From contig JAHCIO010000017.1 in NCBI GenBank assembly GCA_026129185.1, positions 1 to 64,000 on the forward strand: a DNA stretch of 64,000 nt, given 5' to 3'. Made by a program: the position numbers and the translations under genes. Origin of the DNA: Promineifilum sp019695075 (lineage in GTDB: Bacteria; Chloroflexota; Anaerolineae; Promineifilales; Promineifilaceae). This document shows positions 18,122 through 26,083 of the stretch, piece after piece. The notes under the pieces are model-generated. The model saw only the letters and a list, made by a program, of their open reading frames with translations, ran no database searches and was not told the DNA's origin. The stretch's first letter is position 1; every line of letters starts with the position of its first letter.

Positions 18122-18150
18122 TTGACAACCCGCCCCCCATCGCCTATAAT
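18122..18150 (+). promoter_or_regulatory. Perfect consensus promoter of the rplU-rpmA-rpmE operon
   Basis: TTGACA (18122-18127), a 17-base spacer and TATAAT (18145-18150) match the sigma-70/A consensus at all twelve positions. The predicted start is near 18157, giving a leader of about 105 bases. Confidence 0.92.
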
Positions 18151-18220
18151 CCACTTTCGCGACGCCGGTCACCAACCACACCGGCGGGACGCAGTGAACA
18201 AGCAACCCAGTGGACAGGAG

Positions 18221-18250
18221 CCGGCATCTCGTACGGATGCCGGTTCTTTT
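18221..18250 (+). terminator. Terminator-like hairpin in the rplU leader (candidate attenuator)
   Basis: CCGGCATC (18221-18228) and GATGCCGG (18236-18243) form a perfect 8-bp stem with a seven-base loop, followed by TTCTTTTT and then directly by the GGAGG ribosome-binding site. A complete intrinsic-terminator shape between the promoter and the first ribosomal gene suggests autogenous attenuation, as in known ribosomal-protein leaders. The regulator cannot be read from the sequence. Confidence 0.65.
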
Positions 18251-18261
18251 TGGAGGTTATG

Positions 18262-18576
18262 GTGTACGCAATTGTAGAAAGTGGTGGCCGGCAATACCGC
18301 GCCGAAGAGGGCAACTCCTTCTCCGTCGAGAAGCTGCCCTACGAAGTCGGTGACCAGGTGGAGTTGACCAACGTCCTCCTCATCGCCAACGGCGATGCCG
18401 TGCAGGTGGGACAGCCGACCGTCGCCGGGGCCACCGTGAAAGCGACTGTCGTGGAGCAATACCGCGGCAAGAAGATCCTCGTCTGGAAGTATCGGGCGAA
18501 ACTGCGCTATCGCCGGCGCCAGGGTCATCGGCAAGATTACACCCGCCTGCGCATCGACGAGATCATCGCGGGCTAG
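18262..18576 (+). CDS. rplU: 50S ribosomal protein L21
   Basis: The 104-residue product (MYAIVESGGRQYRAEEGNSF ... RRQGHRQDYTRLRIDEI) is L21, which binds 23S rRNA. GTG at 18262 is preferred: it gives the canonical MYAIVESGG N-terminus and lies five bases after GGAGG, whereas the ATG at 18259 is only two bases from it. The ATG remains possible and would add one residue. First gene of the L21-L27-L31 operon, behind a consensus promoter and a terminator-like leader. Confidence 0.96.
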   Translation: MYAIVESGGRQYRAEEGNSFSVEKLPYEVGDQVELTNVLLIANGDAVQVGQPTVAGATVKATVVEQYRGKKILVWKYRAKLRYRRRQGHRQDYTRLRIDEIIAG

Positions 18577-18608
18577 TCCGGCCGGATAGAGGCTAGGAGA
18601 GTTGTAAC

Positions 18609-18884
18609 ATGGCACACAAGAAAGGAAGCGGGTCTTCCCGCAACGGCCGCGACAGCAACGCCCAACGATTGGGCATCAAGCGCTATGGCGGCGAATTCGT
18701 CGGCCCCGGCGTGATCATCGTCCGCCAGCACGGCACCAAGTACCGCCCCGGCAACAACGTCGGCGTCGGCAGCGACTACACGATCTATTCTCTCATTGAC
18801 GGTCAGGTGACCTTCGAGAACCGCTTCGGCCGCAAGGTCATCAGCGTCTATCCTGTGGCTGCGGCCGAGAGCGTGGGGGAGTAA
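18609..18884 (+). CDS. rpmA: 50S ribosomal protein L27
   Basis: The 91-residue product begins MAHKKGSGSSRNGRDSNAQR, the conserved L27 N-terminus that reaches the peptidyl-transferase centre, and carries the YGGEFVGPGVIIVRQHGTKY core. There is no N-terminal extension of the kind processed by Prp in Firmicutes. It lies 32 bases after rplU with GGAGAG before the ATG. Confidence 0.97.
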   Translation: MAHKKGSGSSRNGRDSNAQRLGIKRYGGEFVGPGVIIVRQHGTKYRPGNNVGVGSDYTIYSLIDGQVTFENRFGRKVISVYPVAAAESVGE

Positions 18885-18889
18885 ACAAC

Positions 18890-19336
18890 ATGAAGGACAA
18901 CACCCATCCCAAGTGGTACCCCGACGCCAAGGTGATCGTCGAAGGCGAGGTCGTCATGACCGTCGGTTCGACCCGGCCGCAGATCGTGGTTGAAGTCTGG
19001 TCGGGCACGCACCCGTTTTACACCGGCACGCAGCGCCTGATGGACACCGAGGGCCAGGTCGATCGCTTCATGCGTCGCCTCCAGCGCCGCCAGGACATCC
19101 AGACGACGGCCGAGACCACCAAACAGCGGCGGATGCCGGAGAACTTCGACATCGACATGATGGACCTGGGCACGCGGGCCACCAACGCCCTGCGCGACGC
19201 CGGCCTGACCACCTATGGCGACCTGCTGGCGCTGCTGAAGCAAGGCGACGACGCCGTGCTGGCCTTGCAGGGCATCGGCCAGACGGCGCTGATCAAGATC
19301 AAGCGCGCCCTGCGCGACGAGGCGCTGATCAGCTAG
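18890..19336 (+). CDS. rpmE: Ribosomal protein L31 fused to an alpha-CTD-like HhH domain
   Basis: Residues 1-64 are L31 of the cysteine-free type: NTHPKWYPDAKV, then VWSGTHPFYTGTQR and DTEGQVDRFMRR, with both zinc CxxC pairs missing. Residues 65-90 form a charged linker. Residues 91-144 (LGTRATNALRDAGLTTYGDLL ... LQGIGQTALIKIKRAL, split here) closely follow the C-terminal domain of RNA polymerase alpha, a helix-hairpin-helix fold in which LGxRAxNxLxxAGI is the signature start. The whole is 148 residues, twice a normal L31. It follows L27 by five bases. What the extra domain binds (DNA, RNA polymerase or rRNA) is unknown. Confidence 0.9.
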   Translation: MKDNTHPKWYPDAKVIVEGEVVMTVGSTRPQIVVEVWSGTHPFYTGTQRLMDTEGQVDRFMRRLQRRQDIQTTAETTKQRRMPENFDIDMMDLGTRATNALRDAGLTTYGDLLALLKQGDDAVLALQGIGQTALIKIKRALRDEALIS

Positions 19337-19382
19337 GCGGGCCGGCCGCCTTCTTGGCCGGCGGCCCGTTTCGGGCGATAAT

Positions 19383-19422
19383 GGGCAGGTACGTCGAGCG
19401 ACGTATCTGCCCTTTTTGTTTT
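19383..19422 (+). terminator. Strong rho-independent terminator of the ribosomal operon
   Basis: GGGCAGGTACGTCG pairs with CGACGTATCTGCCC (one G-T pair, very short loop), followed by TTTTTGTTTT. A second GC-rich imperfect hairpin precedes it at 19339-19370. Together they end the L21-L27-L31 transcript before the thymidine kinase gene. Confidence 0.9.
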
Positions 19423-19432
19423 CTGGAGGCTT

Positions 19433-20038
19433 ATGAGCAAGCATTCGCATGGACGGATCGAACTCATCTGCGGCAGCATGTTCAGCGGCAAGACGGAGGA
19501 GATGATCCGTCGCCTGCGTCGCGCCGTCATTGCCCAACAGCAGGTGCAGGCCTTCAAGCCGGCCATCGACCAGCGCTACCACATTGAGAAAGTCACCTCC
19601 CACGACGGGATGCACTTCGAGGCCCAGCCCGTGCTGGTCGCCGCCGACATCCTGGAATCGCTTGACCCACAGACGACAGTCGTGGCCATCGACGAGGTGC
19701 AATTCTTCGACAACGGCATCATCACCGTCTGCGAGCGGCTGGCCGACGCCGGCGTGCGCGTCATCTGTGCCGGGCTGGACATGGACTTCCGCGGCCTGCC
19801 CTTCGGCCCCATGCCCGCGCTGATGGCCCGCGCCGAGCACGTCGATAAACTGCACGCGATCTGCGTCATCTGTGGCGAGGACGCCAGCCGCACGCAGCGC
19901 CTCATCGAGGGCCGGCCGGCGGCGTTCGACGACCCCGTTGTCCTGGTCGGTGCGGCCGAGGTCTACGAGGCCCGCTGCCGCGAGCACCACGAAGTGCCGC
20001 TGGTTCAACCGCAACCCGTCGCCCAATCGGAGCTATAG
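19433..20038 (+). CDS. tdk: Thymidine kinase
   Basis: The 201-residue type II thymidine kinase phosphorylates thymidine for salvage. It has the P-loop GSMFSGKTEE (residues ~13-22), the Walker B-like AIDEVQFF and the lid zinc site formed by ICVICGEDA and YEARCREHH. TGGAGG lies six bases before the ATG, directly beyond the upstream terminator. The phosphoribosyltransferase gene starts two bases after the stop, so this is a nucleotide-salvage pair. No separate promoter was found; readthrough or a GATAAT at 19376-19381 may serve. Confidence 0.95.
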   Translation: MSKHSHGRIELICGSMFSGKTEEMIRRLRRAVIAQQQVQAFKPAIDQRYHIEKVTSHDGMHFEAQPVLVAADILESLDPQTTVVAIDEVQFFDNGIITVCERLADAGVRVICAGLDMDFRGLPFGPMPALMARAEHVDKLHAICVICGEDASRTQRLIEGRPAAFDDPVVLVGAAEVYEARCREHHEVPLVQPQPVAQSEL

Positions 20039-20040
20039 CT

Positions 20041-20607
20041 ATGCGCAATCTCAACGACGACATCGCCCGCGTCCTGATCGACGAGCAAACCCTGGCTGCG
20101 CGCATCAGGGCTTTGGCGGCCCAAATCGAGGCCGACTATGCCGAGATGGACGATCTACACCTCATCTGCGTGCTGAAGGGAGCCTATTTGTTCCTGGGTG
20201 ACCTCAGCCGCGCGCTGACCCGCCCCCACAGCCTCGACTTCATGGGCATCTCCAGCTACGGCCGCGGCATCACCAGCAGCGGCGCGGTGCAGATCATCCT
20301 CGACCTCAAGAAGCCCATCGACAACCGCCACGTCCTCATCGTCGAGGACATCATCGACAGCGGACGCACCCTGGCCTACATGCACCGCAACCTCAGCGCC
20401 CGCGGGCCGGCGTCGCTGCGCATCTGCACGCTGCTCAACAAGCCCGCCCGGCGTGAAGTGGCGGTCGACGTCGATTACGTCGGCTTCGACATTCCCGATG
20501 AGTTCGTCGTCGGCTACGGGTTGGACTTCGACGAGCTATATCGCAACCTGCCCTTCATCGCTGTGCTGAAGCCGGAGATGTTCGCCCACCTGCTCAATCA
20601 ACCGTAG
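20041..20607 (+). CDS. hpt: Hypoxanthine phosphoribosyltransferase
   Basis: The 188-residue enzyme makes IMP or GMP from hypoxanthine or guanine and PRPP. It shows the LICVLKGAYLFLGDL block, the flexible loop SYGRGITSSG, the PRPP loop VLIVEDIIDSGRTL and the purine-site VGFDIPDEFVVGYGLDF. The length matches bacterial HPRTs. It is coupled to tdk by a two-base gap (TAGCTATG). A palindromic CGCGATTC...GAATCGCG lies just after the stop (20611-20628), a small hairpin without a T tract. Confidence 0.95.
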   Translation: MRNLNDDIARVLIDEQTLAARIRALAAQIEADYAEMDDLHLICVLKGAYLFLGDLSRALTRPHSLDFMGISSYGRGITSSGAVQIILDLKKPIDNRHVLIVEDIIDSGRTLAYMHRNLSARGPASLRICTLLNKPARREVAVDVDYVGFDIPDEFVVGYGLDFDELYRNLPFIAVLKPEMFAHLLNQP

Positions 20608-20641
20608 CGCGCGATTCGGGAGAATCGCGCCACCCAGACCC

Positions 20642-22117
20642 ATGCTCGCCCTTGACCCACTGCTGGACCGCATCCGGCCGCTGCTGGCCGACCACGACCA
20701 GCCCGTCCACCTGGTTGGCGGGGCGGTGCGCGACGCGCTGTTGGGGCGGGCCAGCCACGACATCGACCTGATCGTGCCGCACGGGGCCATCGAACTGACC
20801 TTCGAACTGGCCCGGCGGCTGGGGCTGCCCGCCTACCGGCTGGACGATGAGCGCGACGTCGGCCGCCTGCTCTTCCCCGGCAGCGCCACCACGGTCGATA
20901 TCGCCCGCTACCGCGGCGACTCGCTGGCCGACGACCTGCGCGCCCGCGACTTCACCATCAACGCGATGGCTCTGCCGGTGGCGGCGCGGACGGCCGAGGC
21001 GGTCATCGACCACCACGACGGACGCGCCGATCTGGCCGCCGGCCGCCTGCGGGTCATCCACGACCACTCCATCGCCGACGACCCGGTGCGCGCCCTGCGG
21101 GCGGCCCGGTTGGCCGTCCAGCTCGGCTTCCAGCCCACGGCTGAGACCGTCGCTGCCGCCCGCGCCGCCGGGGCCACACTGGCCGGGCGCGTCTCGCCGG
21201 AGCGTATCCGCGATGAGCTGACCCGGCTGCTGGCCACGCCCGCGCCGGAGCGTGCCGTCGCCCTACTGGATGACTGGGGCTTGCTAGGCCCTACGCTGCC
21301 GGAGATCGCCGTGCTGGCCGGCATCGAACAGTCGCCGCCCCACCACGAGACCGTGTTGCCCCACACGCTCAGCGTCCTGCGCTATCTGGTGGCCGTGGAA
21401 GCCTGCCTGGCGGAACCACCGGCCGACGCGACGGCCGGCGCGCCCTGGGGCGCGGCCGTGACGGCGCTGTTGCATCCACGCGGCGATGCATTGCAGGCGC
21501 ATCTCAGCGCGACGGTCGATGGCGGCATTCCCGCCGGGCAACTCCTGCGTTGGGGGGCGCTGCTCCACGACAGCGGCAAACCGGCGACGCAAACTATCGA
21601 CGCGACGGGGCGCATTCGCTTTATCGGCCACGACGAAACCGGCGCGGAAATAGCCGCGAAACTGCTGAACCGGCTCAAGTTCAGCGGCGAGGCCGTGCGC
21701 CGCGTGCGGGCTATCGTCGCCGGGCACATGCGCCCGCTCTATCTGGCCACGGAAAGCCGGCCGCCGTCGCGCCGGTCGGCCTATCGCTACTACCGCACCC
21801 TGCACGCGGCCGGGGTCGATGTCGTCCTGCTGTCGCTGGCCGACCACCTGGCCACCTACGACGGCCCCGGCCCGGAGGAGAGTTGGGCGGCGCTGCTCGT
21901 TGTGGCCAAGACGCTGCTGGACGCCTACTTCACCGACTACACGGGGACCGTGCGGCCGGCGCGGCTGCTGAATGGGCAGGAAATCATGGCCCTGCTGGCC
22001 ATTGAACCGGGGAAGGAACTGGGCCGGCTGCTGGCCGAGTTAGAAGAGGCGCAGGCCGCCGGCGAAGTGGTTGGCCGTGATGAGGCCGTGGCCTTCGTCC
22101 GCGCGCACGCCGGCTAA
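20642..22117 (+). CDS. CCA-adding/polyA-polymerase family nucleotidyltransferase with HD domain
   Basis: A 491-residue class II nucleotidyltransferase. The head has VGGAVRDALLG and D40-x-D42 (SHDIDLIV), motif B RARDFTINAM, and the SPERIRDEL neck motif. The C-terminal half carries an HD phosphohydrolase domain (H309-D310, GHDETGAEIAAKLL). The family adds CCA, CC or A to tRNA 3' ends; motif B has RARD where RRD is common. A second family member with DHH and CBS domains is at 61039, so work may be divided between the two. The stop overlaps that of the convergent DUF2203 gene (CTAA). Confidence 0.88.
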   Translation: MLALDPLLDRIRPLLADHDQPVHLVGGAVRDALLGRASHDIDLIVPHGAIELTFELARRLGLPAYRLDDERDVGRLLFPGSATTVDIARYRGDSLADDLRARDFTINAMALPVAARTAEAVIDHHDGRADLAAGRLRVIHDHSIADDPVRALRAARLAVQLGFQPTAETVAAARAAGATLAGRVSPERIRDELTRLLATPAPERAVALLDDWGLLGPTLPEIAVLAGIEQSPPHHETVLPHTLSVLRYLVAVEACLAEPPADATAGAPWGAAVTALLHPRGDALQAHLSATVDGGIPAGQLLRWGALLHDSGKPATQTIDATGRIRFIGHDETGAEIAAKLLNRLKFSGEAVRRVRAIVAGHMRPLYLATESRPPSRRSAYRYYRTLHAAGVDVVLLSLADHLATYDGPGPEESWAALLVVAKTLLDAYFTDYTGTVRPARLLNGQEIMALLAIEPGKELGRLLAELEEAQAAGEVVGRDEAVAFVRAHAG

Positions 22118-22491
22118 ATGGGCCGCCGCCCCTGAAAGCCGGCATGCACTTCGTGGTAGTACTGGATGGCCGGCTCGCCATAGCGCCAGCAGAGAAGCAC
22201 GTCGCGGCCGTCGCGCTCGGCGAGAAAGTCGAGTAGCCCCGCCTCCAGGCTCTTGAGCACGCAGCCGTAGGCCTGGATGCGGGCGATGAGGTCTTCGATC
22301 TCGGCAAACTCAGTCGCCAGCCGCGTCGCCAGCGGGCCGCCGAGGTCGCTGTTCAGGTCGCCCAGCAGCGGCCCCATCGCCCGGCTGTCATGGCTGGCGC
22401 GCGCCCGCAGGGCCAGCACGCGGCCGACCAGCGGCTCCAGTTCCGGCAAGAGCGCGTTGGCCTCCTCAACCGTAAAGTAGCGTATGCCCAT
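22114..22491 (-). CDS. DUF2203 family protein
   Basis: The 125-residue protein matches DUF2203: the N-terminal RYFTVEEANALLPELEPLV, a helical middle, an AYGCVLKSLEAGLLDF segment and the C-terminal VLLCWRYGEPAIQYYHEVHAGFQGR. The C-terminal WR.GE....H pattern is the family hallmark; no biochemical function is established. The ATG at 22491 has GGGAGG six bases upstream. The same GGAGGCTTGTCATG context precedes the P450 start at 38935. It is convergent with the nucleotidyltransferase and shares a 4-bp stop overlap. Confidence 0.85.
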   Translation of the reverse strand: MGIRYFTVEEANALLPELEPLVGRVLALRARASHDSRAMGPLLGDLNSDLGGPLATRLATEFAEIEDLIARIQAYGCVLKSLEAGLLDFLAERDGRDVLLCWRYGEPAIQYYHEVHAGFQGRRPI

Positions 22492-22520
22492 GACAAGCCT
22501 CCCTTCGCCGCCGGTGGAAA

Positions 22521-22556
22521 ACAAAAAGGGTGTCGGCCACAATGGGCGACACCCTT
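22521..22556 (-). terminator. Rho-independent terminator of the Fe-S carrier gene
   Basis: AAGGGTGTCG (22526-22535) and CGACACCCTT (22547-22556) form a 10-bp stem, and on the minus strand a TTTTTGTTTT run follows. It lies 25 bases after the stop at 22581 and also sits just upstream of the DUF2203 start. Confidence 0.92.
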
Positions 22557-22580
22557 AAACAAGTCATAACCGCGCAGCGC

Positions 22581-22994
22581 TTAGTGGCCGCAGCCGCAAC
22601 CGCCGCCGGCCGCGCCCTCGTAGCCGCCGCCGTTCTTGGCCTTGAACGACGAACCACAGCCACAGGAAGTCACGGCGTTGGGGTTCTCGATCTTGAAGCC
22701 GCCGCCCATAATGCTATCGACGTAGTCGATGGTCGCCTGGTCGAGGTACATCATGCTGGTCGGGTCGATAAAGATCTTCACGCCGTCATGCTCGATGACG
22801 TGGTCATAGTCGCGGGCCTCGGCCTCCAGGGCCATGCCATACTGCATGCCGGAGCAGCCGCCGCCGGCCACAAAGACGCGCAGGCCATAGTCGGGCACGT
22901 TCTTCTGGACCAGCAGGTTGCGAACCGTCGCCGCGGCCGACTCGGTCAGGTAAACAGTCTCCGTCTGGACATTCTCTAGGTGTTGTACATCCAT
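22581..22994 (-). CDS. erpA: A-type iron-sulfur carrier (ErpA/IscA family) with Gly/Cys-rich tail
   Basis: The 137-residue protein has the three canonical cysteines: C47 in GGGCSGMQYGMAL, and C111 and C113 in SCGCGSSF. These carry or deliver Fe-S clusters. After the usual end of the family (SCGCGSSF) it adds ~20 residues, Gly-rich and ending GGGCGCGH with two more cysteines. The body also has the IDPTSMMYLDQATIDYVDS block. The start at 22994 is supported by a promoter about 50 bases upstream. It is monocistronic, between its own promoter and terminator. ErpA versus IscA versus SufA cannot be separated by sequence alone. Confidence 0.9.
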   Translation of the reverse strand: MDVQHLENVQTETVYLTESAAATVRNLLVQKNVPDYGLRVFVAGGGCSGMQYGMALEAEARDYDHVIEHDGVKIFIDPTSMMYLDQATIDYVDSIMGGGFKIENPNAVTSCGCGSSFKAKNGGGYEGAAGGGCGCGH

Positions 22995-23050
22995 GTCTCT
23001 TCAAGTCCTCGCCACAATCGGCCCTGTCATGCCGTTGATGATACGCGCGG

Positions 23051-23079
23051 ATTCTAGCAGCCCCGGCGCGGAAAGTCAA
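23051..23079 (-). promoter_or_regulatory. Promoter of the Fe-S carrier gene
   Basis: On the minus strand TTGACT (23079-23074), 17 bases, TAGAAT (23056-23051). The predicted start is near 23044, with a leader of about 50 bases. It is divergent from the aspS promoter. Confidence 0.8.
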
Positions 23080-23123
23080 TTTTTATGAACCATTTCTATT
23101 TTAATGCCGAGGTGCGGCCGGCG

Positions 23124-23152
23124 TTGTGTCCCGGCGCGGGCTATGCTAGAAT
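23124..23152 (+). promoter_or_regulatory. Promoter of aspS
   Basis: TTGTGT (23124-23129), 17 bases, TAGAAT (23147-23152). The -10 hexamer is the same as in the divergent Fe-S carrier promoter. Confidence 0.65.
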
Positions 23153-23230
23153 CGGCCATTGCCTCGCGCCGGATTGTGGATCGAGGGGCGACATCATCAC
23201 AGCCTTTGCGCTCATCTGAGGAAGGACAGT

Positions 23231-25012
23231 ATGCTGAAGACGCACAGTTGCGGCGAACTTCGCCGCGAATACATCGGCCAGACCGTCACCCTGGCGGGCT
23301 GGGTCAATCGCCGGCGCGACATGGGCGGCGTGATCTTCATCGACCTGCGCGACCGCGCGGGCAAGACACAGGTGGTCATCGACGCCGGCCGCTCGCGCGA
23401 GGCCTTCGCCGCGGCCGAGAGCGTGCGTAGCGAGTACGTCGTGCAGATCAGCGGCCAGGTCAGCGCCCGCCCCGCCGGCCAGGAAAACAGCCAGATGCCC
23501 ACGGGTGACATCGAAGTGCTGGCCGACCGCGTCGTCGTCCTGAACCCGGCCAAGACCGCGCCATTCCCCATCGACCGCGACGACCCCGTCGAGGAGACGA
23601 CACGCCTGCGCTACCGCTACCTCGACCTGCGCCGCGAGCGGATGCAGCGCAACCTCATGCTGCGCCACAACGCCATCAAGTTCATCCGCGACTTCCTGGG
23701 CAGCCGCGGCTTCATCGAGGTGGAAACGCCCATCCTCTTCAAGAGCACGCCGGAGGGCGCGCGCGACTACCTTGTACCCAGCCGCGTCCACCCCGGCAAG
23801 TTCTACGCCCTGCCCCAAAGCCCGCAGCAGCTCAAGCAGCTATTGATGGTCGCCGGCTACGAACGCTACTTCCAGATCGCCCGCTGCTTCCGCGACGAAG
23901 ACCTGCGCGCCGACCGCCAGCCGGAATTCACCCAGCTGGACATGGAGATGAGCTTCGTCGAGCGCGACGACGTTCTCGACCTGATCGAGGCGCTGATGGT
24001 CGGCATGGTGCAGGCGGTCAGCCTCGTGCCTTTGGCCCACAGCCAGTTCCCCCGCCTTAGCTATGCCGAGGCGACTGAGCGCTTCGGCACCGACCGGCCC
24101 GACCTGCGCTATGGCATGGAGCTTGTCGATATTGGCGACATCGCCGGCAGCAGCGCCTTCCGCGTCTTCGCCGAGAACGTCGCCGCGGGCAAGCGCGTCA
24201 AGGCCATTTGCGCGCCCGGCTGCGCCACCTATAGCCGCAAGCAACTTGACGAGTTGGAGGCGCTTGCCCGCGGCCAGGGGGCCAAAGCGCTGGCCTGGCT
24301 GGCCATTCAGCCCGACGGCGGCGAGATTCGCGGCCCCATCGCCAAGTTCTTCACCGTTGACCAGCTCATCGCCATCACCGAACGGCTGGAGGCCAAGCCG
24401 GGCGACCTGATCCTCATCGCCAGCGACAGCAAGGCCATCGTCCACAACGCGCTGAGCACGCTGCGCACGGAACTGGCCCGCCGGTTGGGCTACACCGACC
24501 AGAAGCAACTGGCCTTCGCCTGGGTCATCGACTTCCCGCTGTTCGAGGAAGAACTGGAGGAGGGCCACTTCGCCCCCAGCCACCACATGTTCACCGCGCC
24601 CAAGCCGGAGCACATCCCCCTGCTCGATAGCGACCCGGCGGCCGTCCGCAGCCAGCAATATGATCTGGTCTGCAACGGTTACGAGGTCGCCGGCGGCAGC
24701 ATCCGAATCCACGACCAGGAGTTGCAGGCCAAGATCATGTCGCTGATCGGCTTCTCGATGGCGCAGGCGCGGGCGCAGTTCGGCCACCTGCTGGAGGCGT
24801 TCGAGTTCGGCGCGCCGCCCCACGGCGGCATCGCCCCCGGCATCGACCGGCTGGTGGCCCTGATGGCCGGCGAGCCGAACATCCGCGAGGTGATGGCCTT
24901 CCCCAAGACGGCGCAGGCAACCGACCTGATGGCCGACGCGCCCTCGGAGGTCTTGCCGCGGCAGCTGGACGAGCTGCAACTGGCCATCAAGACCAAAGAC
25001 AAGGCCGGTTAG
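23231..25012 (+). CDS. aspS: Aspartate-tRNA ligase
   Basis: The 593-residue bacterial-type AspRS charges tRNA-Asp. It has the OB-fold anticodon domain (LKTHSCGELR ... VTLAGWVNRRRDMGGVIF), the class II core with FKSTPEGARDYL and motif 2 FRDEDLRADRQPEFTQLDME, the bacterial GAD insertion (~290-420) and motif 3 GGIAPGIDRLVALM. The ATG at 23231 (MLKTHSC) has AAGGA at five bases and is the family start; earlier in-frame codons lie before or at the predicted transcript start. Whether it also charges tRNA-Asn is not decided by the sequence seen here. The stop interlocks with the convergent small gene (TTAG). Confidence 0.96.
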   Translation: MLKTHSCGELRREYIGQTVTLAGWVNRRRDMGGVIFIDLRDRAGKTQVVIDAGRSREAFAAAESVRSEYVVQISGQVSARPAGQENSQMPTGDIEVLADRVVVLNPAKTAPFPIDRDDPVEETTRLRYRYLDLRRERMQRNLMLRHNAIKFIRDFLGSRGFIEVETPILFKSTPEGARDYLVPSRVHPGKFYALPQSPQQLKQLLMVAGYERYFQIARCFRDEDLRADRQPEFTQLDMEMSFVERDDVLDLIEALMVGMVQAVSLVPLAHSQFPRLSYAEATERFGTDRPDLRYGMELVDIGDIAGSSAFRVFAENVAAGKRVKAICAPGCATYSRKQLDELEALARGQGAKALAWLAIQPDGGEIRGPIAKFFTVDQLIAITERLEAKPGDLILIASDSKAIVHNALSTLRTELARRLGYTDQKQLAFAWVIDFPLFEEELEEGHFAPSHHMFTAPKPEHIPLLDSDPAAVRSQQYDLVCNGYEVAGGSIRIHDQELQAKIMSLIGFSMAQARAQFGHLLEAFEFGAPPHGGIAPGIDRLVALMAGEPNIREVMAFPKTAQATDLMADAPSEVLPRQLDELQLAIKTKDKAG

Positions 25013-25287
25013 AGGAAGAATTCTTTTAGTGCGGCGGTCACCTCGGCGATAACGGCGTGCCAATCGGCGTCAGCAGCGGCGGTCAGGATCATCCGGCCGC
25101 CGCTGATCGTCAGGGCGGCGATGCCGGGCACGACCGACAGCGCCTGGGCCACGGGCGAGCCTTCGTCCAGCGCCGCCGGCGAGTCATAGCGCTCCGCCTG
25201 CCCCTCGGCCGCCAGCGGCAGGTTCGTCTCGAAGACGATCAGCCCGTCATCGCCCACCTCGGCGTCGATCTCAATGTACTCGGACAT
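25009..25287 (-). CDS. Small protein resembling the NifU/Nfu N-terminal domain
   Basis: The 92-residue protein shows the Nfu_N pattern: a YDSPAALDEGSPVAQAL stretch, then VVPGIAALTISGGRMILTA and a terminal DWHAVIAEVTAALKEF helix. In the family this corresponds to SPLAxALFxIPGVxxVxIxxDFITVTK followed by DWxxIxxxI. No cysteines are present, so it does not bind a cluster itself; a role in Fe-S protein maturation is inferred only from the resemblance and from the A-type carrier gene 2 kb away. The ATG at 25287 follows GAGG by three bases. Confidence 0.65.
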   Translation of the reverse strand: MSEYIEIDAEVGDDGLIVFETNLPLAAEGQAERYDSPAALDEGSPVAQALSVVPGIAALTISGGRMILTAAADADWHAVIAEVTAALKEFFL

Positions 25288-25296
25288 GTTCCTCAA

Positions 25297-25962
25297 TTAG
25301 GGCGTAAACAGTTTCCAGTGACCTTCGGAGACAACTTCAATCGCTCCGTCGATCACTTTGATGGCCGTCTCATCGTCAATTGCATACCCCGGCGCAGGCA
25401 TGTTGGCGGCCCATTGTTCGGCGTCGGCCATCGTATTGGTCGGCAAGTCTTCGTGATCGAGGTGCGGAAATATCGCGAAATCGACAATTCCCAGTCCTTG
25501 ATCGCCATCAGCGGACTGGGTCCAGTTGATGAAATCCTCGCCGATATTGGGAGCCATCACCATGCTCCCGGCACTCAGTCCCACGTAGACCGCGCGCAGC
25601 GACGGCAAGAGGTCGGCCAGCCCCGACTGCCGCATCCAGTAATTCAGATACACCGGATCGCCGCCATTCACCAGCAAAACATCAGCCTCCTGGACCATGG
25701 GCAGCCAGTATTCCTTTTTGATGCTTGGCAACGCGGTGAGTTCCAGCACTCCCAGGGACTTCCAACCCAATTCGCACATAGGGCACCTGGGTTCCTGTCC
25801 GCTGATGAAATTCCACGCCAGGACTGGACCATTGGGGATGGCATAGATTGCGGTGGGGATGCAGAGGGCGTTGCACTCGTCAATCGGCTTGCCCAGCATG
25901 TCAACCAGGGTGTTGTGAATACTGGTGTTCTTGATGCCGGCGGAAGTGAGCAGCAGTTTCAT
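25297..25962 (-). CDS. S51 (dipeptidase E-like) peptidase
   Basis: The 221-residue protein belongs to the class I glutamine-amidotransferase-like S51 peptidases: VNGGDPVYLN, the nucleophile elbow GLSAGSMV and FPHLDHEDLP. PepE-type enzymes cleave Asp-X dipeptides; several relatives are cyanophycinase-like. AAGGAG lies before the ATG at 25962. Base composition is clearly lower in GC than the neighbours, and the upstream region is AT-rich too, suggesting a fairly recent acquisition. It ends nine bases before the start of the Nfu_N-like gene in the same direction. Confidence 0.85.
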   Translation of the reverse strand: MKLLLTSAGIKNTSIHNTLVDMLGKPIDECNALCIPTAIYAIPNGPVLAWNFISGQEPRCPMCELGWKSLGVLELTALPSIKKEYWLPMVQEADVLLVNGGDPVYLNYWMRQSGLADLLPSLRAVYVGLSAGSMVMAPNIGEDFINWTQSADGDQGLGIVDFAIFPHLDHEDLPTNTMADAEQWAANMPAPGYAIDDETAIKVIDGAIEVVSEGHWKLFTP

Positions 25963-26083
25963 GATCTCTCCTTGTTGCTGGAGTTGTCCCCTCTCTTTAG
26001 ATACTGTAGCCGAACATCCTAATTGTACGACGTGATTTATATGTGACAAAACTTGACATAATGTCATACGTAGAGCCATTCAA

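Noticed and set aside
19376..19381. GATAAT as a -10 box making the 19383 hairpin a tdk attenuator
   Set aside because: The predicted start would fall inside the hairpin, so the transcript could not form the complete stem. A plain terminator for the ribosomal operon is simpler.
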